The position numbers and the translations under genes were made by a program. A stretch of 64,000 nt of DNA. Source: Glebionis coronaria (taxonomy: Eukaryota > Streptophyta > Magnoliopsida > Asterales > Asteraceae). The stretch covers positions 77,727,696 to 77,791,695 of the forward strand of contig CM046878.1 of the NCBI GenBank assembly GCA_025667525.1. The letters run 5' to 3'. This document shows positions 58,101-64,000 of the stretch, piece after piece (position 1 is the stretch's first letter; the number at the start of each line of letters is the position of its first letter). Under the pieces are notes generated by a model. That model was not told the origin of the DNA. It ran no database searches and saw only the letters and a program-made list of their open reading frames with translations.

Positions 58101-58324
58101 TGTTGCCACAGCTGTTAGTAGTATATTTGGTAACAAATCAGTTCCTCCGCTAGCCAGTTAAAACATGGTAACCTTTTTTGTTTAGAGGCTGAGTTATATT
58201 TAAATTGAACTCATGTAAGTTTCGTGAGTATATGTGACACTATCATGAATAGATAAGTTATATATTTTGGACAAAAAATTCGTGTAAATATAACTTGATT
58301 GTTTCAACATGAACTACTACCCTT
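55133..58324. other. Helitron D interior, exon-like scraps only
   Basis: Stretches at about 56900-57090 (RGLAENAEATAGVDWSYGER on the plus strand) and 57840-58060 (VGSSLDQIISSTANIHGATT in one frame) look like exon remains with stops, but I cannot assign families. Nothing else is supported. Confidence 0.4.
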
Positions 58325-58329
58325 CCTGT

Positions 58330-58610
58330 TATTGGATGTTAATTCATTAATCCATTTTAAGGGTCTTATCATCTATGTATAAAAGTATAGGGTCCTAGTG
58401 TGTCGAAGTAAAAGCCTAAAGGGCTGAACATGTTAGTTTGTTAGTTAATAACCGCTATTCAGTAAGGGTTGTGTCGGTTTGTATAGGATTGTGTCTCTTA
58501 GTAAAGTATATATACTTCCAGTAAACCAAGTTTGTAAAACAACGATTGTTTGTATCAATAAAACATAATATCTATCATTCAATTGTTCATAGAGAAGGAA
58601 AAGTGCAACA
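58330..58610 (+). repeat. 5' LTR of gag-only element
   Basis: Starts TATTGGATGTTAATTC and ends GTGCAACA. It has TGTATAAAAG (near 58376) as a TATA box and CAATAAAAC (near 58557) as a polyadenylation-type signal. The terminal dinucleotide is TA, where TG is usual. Confidence 0.9.
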
Positions 58611-58612
58611 AG

Positions 58613-58624
58613 TGGCATCAGAGC
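58613..58624 (+). promoter_or_regulatory. Primer-binding site
   Basis: TGGCATCAGAGC, one base from the initiator tRNA-Met complement TGGTATCAGAGC, two bases after the LTR. Confidence 0.85.
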
Positions 58625-59068
58625 CGAAGGTTCTACAGAGGACGAAACGGGTTGATTCAGGAAATCAATCAAGAAAAGAGAAGGGTCGTGCGCATATCGG
58701 TCAATAAAAACAGCGAAGTGTTTTGATTCAGAAGAAACACGATTTGATAAAGTAAGGATCAAATCAGAGAAAAGAAAGAGTAACCATCATTACCAGAGAA
58801 GAAAAGGGGCTGCGTGTAGAAGAAAGAAGGAAGGAAGCAGAGGCGTGATTTGTTTAGGGATAGAAAAGGAACACCCTAAAGCCCACAAGGATTCAAAAGG
58901 CCTAAGGGAAAATTACCAGGTTTTATATTTCCAGTACTTTACTTCTATTAGAGGAATAAATTAGAGAATTTTAGAATTTGCATATTACTCTTGTGGATTA
59001 GACAGAAAGTTTAAGTTCGACTGTTGTTAGAAGTATATTGGTTTTACAAGAAAATCACATCGGAAATT

Positions 59069-59851
59069 ATGACGGGAGATAAAAACGAAAACTGAGTTGT
59101 TTTCACCACATCGTTACAAACATATCAATGCCCAGTTCTAAGCAATACAAACTATACACTATGGGCATTAAGAATGAAGAAGATTTTAATGGCAAATGGA
59201 GTATGGGAGTTAGTAGAAGGAACAAGTACATCAAAAGAGATTGATGTAAAAAGGGATAGTTCAGCGTCATCATACCTATTCCAAGGGTTACCAGAAGATT
59301 TGCAAATGCAAGTTACGGGCTGTGAGACAGCAAAAGAAATATGGGACTCACTAAAGGCCAGATTTATTGGGACACAAGACGTCCAACAGGCACACTCGCA
59401 ACAACTTAAATCAGAATTTGAGAGGCTTTTGATGAAAGAAGATGAATAAATAGATTCATTTGCCAGAAAATTGATGAGAATTGTTACAAAGGCTGCCACA
59501 TGTGGATTAACGTTTGACGAACAAACGAAAGTACGGAAAGTACTTAATGCAGTACCAGACAAATTCCTGCCTGTAGTAGCGACCATCGAGATGATTGTTG
59601 ATTTTAAAACCGTGAAGTTGGAGGAGATTATTGGGAAACTTAAGACTTATGAAGAAAGGATTAAGTTTAGAAAAGAAAGACGAGAAGATGATGGTGAGAA
59701 TTTGTTACTCACGCGTCAAGGGAACGACAAAAATTATAAACCGCGAAGGAATGGTGATAAGTCGCGAATAAAAGTTACAAGTGTGGAAAACTTGGGCACT
59801 ATGCTTATGAATGTGCGAGCAAGAAAAAGGAGGAAGTTGAGGCACTTTTAG
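59069..59851 (+). pseudogene. Copia-type Gag (UBN2 family), two in-frame stops
   Basis: Gag coats the element RNA in virus-like particles. From the ATG at 59069 one frame reads LQTYQCPVLSNTNYTLWALR, MKKILMANGVWELVEG, YLFQGLPEDLQMQV, AKEIWDSLKARFIGTQDVQQ, KVRKVLNAVPDKFLPVVATI and LKTYEERIKFRKERREDD, the standard order of plant copia Gag. TGA at codon 9 and TAA at 59447 interrupt it. Near 59770 the frame changes, and the zinc knuckle reads SYKCGKLGHYAYEC in another frame, with Ser in place of the first Cys of CX2CX4HX4C. Nothing after the knuckle resembles protease or integrase. The Gag frame was probably functional until recently, because stops are few. Confidence 0.88.
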
Positions 59852-60285
59852 TAGAAAATGACAATGAAACATCACTGCTAATGTGCAAAATTGATGAATA
59901 TTTGAATGATGGAAGGCTTGGTCGCGTGATACGATCAAAGAAAAGTTGTGTGATGCGAAATGATACTGAAGGAAGGTTGTGTGAAATAACCAAGTTAGCC
60001 ATGTGATATGATTTGTGAAGGATCAAAAGGATTCTGTGAAAGAATTAAAGTGGAGGATTTTTTTTCATGTGATGTGAATTGGTGCAAAAGTTTGTGTGAA
60101 GCAATGAAAGTGAAGAAAGACGGTGTGATGCCAAAGATGAAGAGACAACAGTGGGCGTTGGCTCGTTTGAAGAAAACAAACCATGAAGGTTGAAAATGAA
60201 TCTAAGAAAGCAAGTTTGTGTGAAGCAACCGCAGATGATCAAGATAAAGATAATGGCGTTTGAAGATATCGAAAGCATGGATTAA

Positions 60286-60300
60286 TAAATGAGGAGGGAG
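60286..60300 (+). promoter_or_regulatory. Polypurine tract of gag-only element
   Basis: AAATGAGGAGGGAG immediately before the 3' LTR. Confidence 0.75.
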
Positions 60301-60582
60301 TATTGGATGTTAATTCATTAATCCATGTTTAAGGGTCTTATCATCTATGTATAAAAGTATAGGGTCCTAGTGTGTCGAAGTAAAAGCCTAAAGGGCTGAA
60401 CATGTTAGTTTGTTAGTTAATAACCGCTATTCAGTAAGGGTTGTGTCGGTTTGTATAGGATTGTGTCTGTTAGAAAAGTATATATACTTCCAGTAAACCA
60501 AGTTTGTAAAACAGCGATTGTTTGTATTAATAAAACATAATATCTATCATTCAATTGTTCATAGAAAAGGAAAAGTGCAACA
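60301..60582 (+). repeat. 3' LTR of gag-only element
   Basis: Same boundaries as the 5' copy, including the TATTGG start. The main differences are one inserted G near 60326 and five substitutions. Confidence 0.9.
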
Positions 60583-60638
60583 CCTGTTTGCTGATATTTT
60601 TTCATTTCCTTCAAGGAATCCAGGTATGTCAACTATGA

Positions 60639-61195
60639 ATATGAATTAAAGGATTTCATAGCTTCAAGTGGTGGTGAAAGTGATGAAGATGAGAATGATG
60701 GCAATAAGCCGGGGAAGCGGCAAAAAACCGATAAATATCGAGCTATACTCCATTCTATAGAGGGTTCAGATGACGATGAAGGGATAGACATAGAGGTAAC
60801 ATGTAATGATGGTTTAGAGGATCTAAGCAATAAACTTCTAGAGAAGAAGAAAGACAAAAATTCAGAAATGAACAACTTCATAAGAAGAAAGAGAAAAAGA
60901 AAGGTAGGAAAAATAAATCTAAAGATTCTTAAGACGAAGAGAGTGCTAATTCTGATGGTGATACGATTGAAGATGCTGGTGACTTTTTTATTGGAGATAC
61001 GACTCAAAGTAAAATGGCGTCACGTGATAAAATAACTTAAAAAAGTGAAGCAATATTATCAAAAGAAGAACTTGGAGAAAGTAGAGCAGAGCTTGAAGGG
61101 ATACAGTTTGAAACGCAAAAAGACTAAAGGGAAAAGGGAAAATAGGATGATATTGATGAAGAGAAGATACCAACTGCTGACTATGAGGATCCGTG
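60639..61195 (+). pseudogene. Captured ESF1 fragment
   Basis: ESF1 is a nucleolar protein needed for early 18S pre-rRNA processing. The plus strand reads ELKDFIASSGGESDEDENDG, NKPGKRQKTDKYRAILHS, EGSDDDEGIDIEVTCNDGLE, DLSNKLLEKKKDKNS, then in shifted frames ESRAELEG, GYSLKRKKTKGKREN and DIDEEKIPTADYEDPWF. This is the order of the acidic C-terminal half of plant ESF1 (ELKEFxASDES, ADxYRAxL, GLEDLSxxxLEKKD, GYNLKRKK, DKIPTxDYxDPRF). At least two frameshifts and stops make it non-functional. The N-terminal part is not seen. It begins 57 bp after the gag-only element. Confidence 0.8.
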
Positions 61196-61289
61196 GTTTC
61201 ATCCGTCTATTGCTGCTACTATATTGTTGTTGTGCTAACTTACTACTTTATTTGATACTGTTGTTTTGTTGTGGGTTGTCAAATACCAT

Positions 61290-61434
61290 AAACACCCCTT
61301 CTGCAGCAAAAGGGGCGTTTGGCTGCTGTAAAACAAGGAACCAAACACCTTTCTGCTGCAAAAGGGGTGTTTGGCTTCTGTAAAACCAAGAACCAGACAC
61401 CCCTTCTGCTGCAAAAGAGATGTTCGGCTACTTT
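61290..61434. repeat. About 53-bp tandem repeat, three copies, each self-complementary
   Basis: Units start AAACACCCCTTCTGCTGCAA and continue with AAGGGGTGTTTGGCTTCTGT and AAAACAAGGAACC. Within a unit AACACCCCTT and AAGGGGTGTT are inverted, so each copy can fold. The third copy is truncated. Confidence 0.82.
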
Positions 61435-64000
61435 AAGTAAATGCGAAAGGGTAAATTCATCCTTTTGTGATGCTTTAAGTGGAAACTCATTCTTGGTTTT
61501 GTTACTCGCAGAGGTGCAAGCATTTTGAATACAATGTAGACACTCAAACTGCTGTAAAGCTTAAGGATGCACCATCAAGTGAATGCTAAAGGTTGACGGT
61601 GATCACTGTTACAAACATACGGAGCCTGATGAGAGCAAAAAGTACCATGCAACAAAAGGGCCATGGAGGTTGTCCGAATCAGTTGTGATGACGTATCTGT
61701 CAATCTCATATTTCTTATAAGTGATAAAGTACCTATTTGCGGCAACACATAGGATGCCTAACCCGAGTAATAGGCCTGCGGATGGGTGGAAGTGCAAAAA
61801 TAAAATAAAATTGAACAATGAAAGCTTAAAAACCAAGAGAAAATTTCAGCTTTTTTACTCAGGAAATTAAGGGGGTGTGAAAATATCAAGTTTTTGTTTT
61901 TATCAGTTTAGGGAGTAAAATTTTCCTAGATTTACGATTATTCACTTATTTAACTAATAGATGTTGTAATTAACGAATCGTTTAGGTTATTATTTTCCAC
62001 AAAACTATTAACCAACCATAACTTGACCTTTAATGTTACTGTAGTTATTTGCCAGCTTAACTTATGAGTCAGTTTTCGTAGAGCTTAAAGTGAAATTTTG
62101 GTGAAATTTATGCTAAAAGTGGTGGATACGGAACTATAGGCAGTGAAATGAGTCGATTTCGAAGCTGAATTACGTGGGCTATTGACAGGTTAGATGTTTT
62201 ACTATTTATTTATTTTTGTTTGATAAAGTCCAAGACTTGACATTCAACCACCACCGGACCACTTTGCTTTGTCACCGATGATGATAGCTCGGTTAATAAA
62301 CAAGCTCTTGTCTCGATTTAATGTCATTCTTCTTTAGAAATTAAGACCATTACATCATACAACTTATTTACATTTGACTTTAACCTGCCTCTTTTCATGC
62401 CATTTTGACTCTCTTGAGTCAAGATTGATAAAATTTTGCAATCTATTGCATCTTGATGGTTTCTTTGATGTCAGACTAAATACTTACTTGCTAAACGCTG
62501 ATGAAAGATTTGAATTGAATAGGTCAACAAGCACGTTTACTGATAGTCTAATCTGGCAAATTTATCTGTTAGCAAAGAATACCAATTTATACACATGTCC
62601 GTGTTGGTTCTCTCACAATACTAATCACCACAGATTTAGTTCCTGTTTTCAGAAGAACTTCAGAAGCTGTAGCATCCTCAACATCCATGGCAGCATCCGT
62701 TTCTACTGTTATCAAAGACCGCACCTCAAAGTTTACGGAATGATTCCAAAAGGGTACATTATAACGGGTCAAATCAGTAATTTTAGCTAAAAAGGGAAGT
62801 TTGGTCTTCAATAAATAAAAAAGTATACATGTGCGCATTGACAATTCAGTTATCTTGAATTACTTAACAACTAAAATATAGCATATAAAATTCACCTTTC
62901 GGCCCAGTTGATCGTTTACCAACAAGTTTCTGCAAATCAGTATCAGACTTACTACACCTTTCAATTTGTTTTGATTATCAGGTGTTCTTTCGCGTGGTGG
63001 TGGCATAGATCTTGGAATTACACGTGAAGAACAGATATCTTTAAGAGGGGGACATTTTAGCTTATTTACACCTGAAGAAAGCTTTGCAAGTTCATTACAA
63101 CTAAGATATTTTGTTCTCCCGGTATCTAACACTTTTCTTCTTGAAATTAAACCGATTAGGAAGATAAGTTTTGTTTGGTCCTTTATTCAGACTTGGGCTT
63201 TTTTCTACATAAAGGTCGGAACTCTATTTATTTAAGCATTGGGTGTCTGTTTTGTCGACTGTGTCTAGACACGCTAGAATTCATTACGCTTTCTGTTGTT
63301 ATTATATACTGTTTCTAATTAACATCATTTATATTTAAGCTTAATAGATCATGGGGTTCAAGTTACAAGATTGGAACTTTAAGATCAAAATACTTTCAAT
63401 AGAGTTCCAACACACCTGCAAATTTGCATGTTTAATGTCATGGGAATCAGCACTTTGAGGCTATATGACATCTCACTCACAAAAATTTCTTATGCAAGAA
63501 AATCAGTGGAGATTGCTTTGTCTTTCTTGCTGACTGATGGTATGATGAGTAAAGTTGACGATATTCGTAAGGCATCAATTACAATCGTTATAAAACTTGC
63601 CAAGGTGGTATAACAATAATTAGTTTTTTATTTTGCAAATATTTCCTAGAAGTATTATTCGTACTATCTCTTTATGTATTTTTTTCATGTTGCTATGTAA
63701 GTTTAATGTGATTCTTGGCCTCAAAGATACAATAGACTTAAGAGATTGCAACATGCTAATAGATGAGCTACAAAATCATTAATAAATCAGGTCAAAATGG
63801 GATATCCAAGTAGCGTGTTATCTCTAACAGGTCAAAATGGTGAAATCAAAATATTTATCTACAAAGGAAATGGGTTGAGTAAAGGTAATGAGTATATTGT
63901 TAATTTATAACCCTACTACGGGAGTAAATCAGTTTACTAACAGTTAAATTTTTATTGTATTGATACTTTTTGTAATCATATCCTCTTTTTAAAGTTTAAA
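61435..64000. other. Right edge, no gene recognised
   Basis: Short frames only. Possible exon scraps at 62590-62790 (minus; NHSVNFEVRSLITVETDAAM) and 63450-63610 (plus; VEIALSFLLTDG then VDDIRKASITIVIKLAKV, helical, HEAT-repeat-like) cannot be assigned. No element boundary is visible at the window end. Confidence 0.4.

Larger units (their letters stand above)
58330..60582 (+). mobile_element. Gag-only Ty1/copia-type element (TR-GAG-like), 2253 bp
   Basis: Two LTRs of 281 and 282 bp flank a 1690-bp interior encoding only a copia-type Gag. CCTGT is perfectly duplicated outside (58325-58329 and 60583-60587). A tRNA-Met-type PBS follows the 5' LTR and a purine tract precedes the 3' LTR. The LTRs differ at about five positions plus one indel. 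No protease, integrase, RT or RNase H is present, so it would need helper proteins, as described for TR-GAG elements. Confidence 0.87.

Noticed and set aside
59152..59586. 144-codon minus-strand frame
   Set aside because: Antisense to copia Gag, whose conserved motifs read on the plus strand.

Overview
This window is plant nuclear DNA made almost entirely of transposable elements and fragments of captured genes. Very long (TA)n tracts, Gypsy elements of the Tekay and Tat lineages, Ty1/copia debris, Helitrons, MITEs and intron-containing fragments of plant housekeeping genes all point to a dicot with a repeat-rich genome. The 2.5 kb Tekay LTRs would suit Asteraceae, but that is only a guess. 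I see no intact host gene, no rRNA or functional tRNA, and no CRISPR. Most long reading frames are artefacts, for example poly(Tyr-Ile) from TA tracts.

Layout. 1-2964: unassigned flank with a tandem-repeat ORF and a possible pectin acetylesterase exon. 2965-6181: four TA tracts separated by three inverted-repeat elements. 6182-14537: Helitron A (+), carrying a PRP8 fragment. 14604-22078: Helitron B (-), tail to tail with A, carrying ISWI and LARP6-like fragments. 22723-33269: a complete but coding-dead Tekay/Del-type Gypsy element with two 2.5 kb LTRs. 33270-34108: an LTR remnant. 34344-38679 (-): a decayed Tat-lineage Gypsy pol with gag, PR, RT, two RNase H regions and INT. It is broken in gag by a further LTR (38680-41319) with its PBS and decayed interior. 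43722-44381: TA tract, inverted-repeat element, TA tract. 44382-54221: Helitron C (+), same family as A, with a PIF/Harbinger-like MITE, a hAT-like MITE and a NOL9/GRC3-like scrap. From 54248: a third 5' end of the same type (Helitron D) whose 3' end is not seen. 58330-60582: a short gag-only copia-type element with perfect 5-bp target duplications. 60639-61195: an ESF1 fragment. 61435-64000: no recognisable gene.

Nothing here works as a pathway. The connecting theme is the use of TA microsatellites as landing sites. Inverted-repeat elements sit exactly between TA tracts at two loci, and Helitron ends abut the same tracts. The Helitron regions hold pieces of genes for splicing (PRP8), chromatin remodelling (ISWI), RNA binding (LARP6-like) and ribosome biogenesis (ESF1, NOL9-like). 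Introns kept in two of them indicate capture at the DNA level. Gene family names come from recognising conserved peptide motifs by eye, not from a database search.
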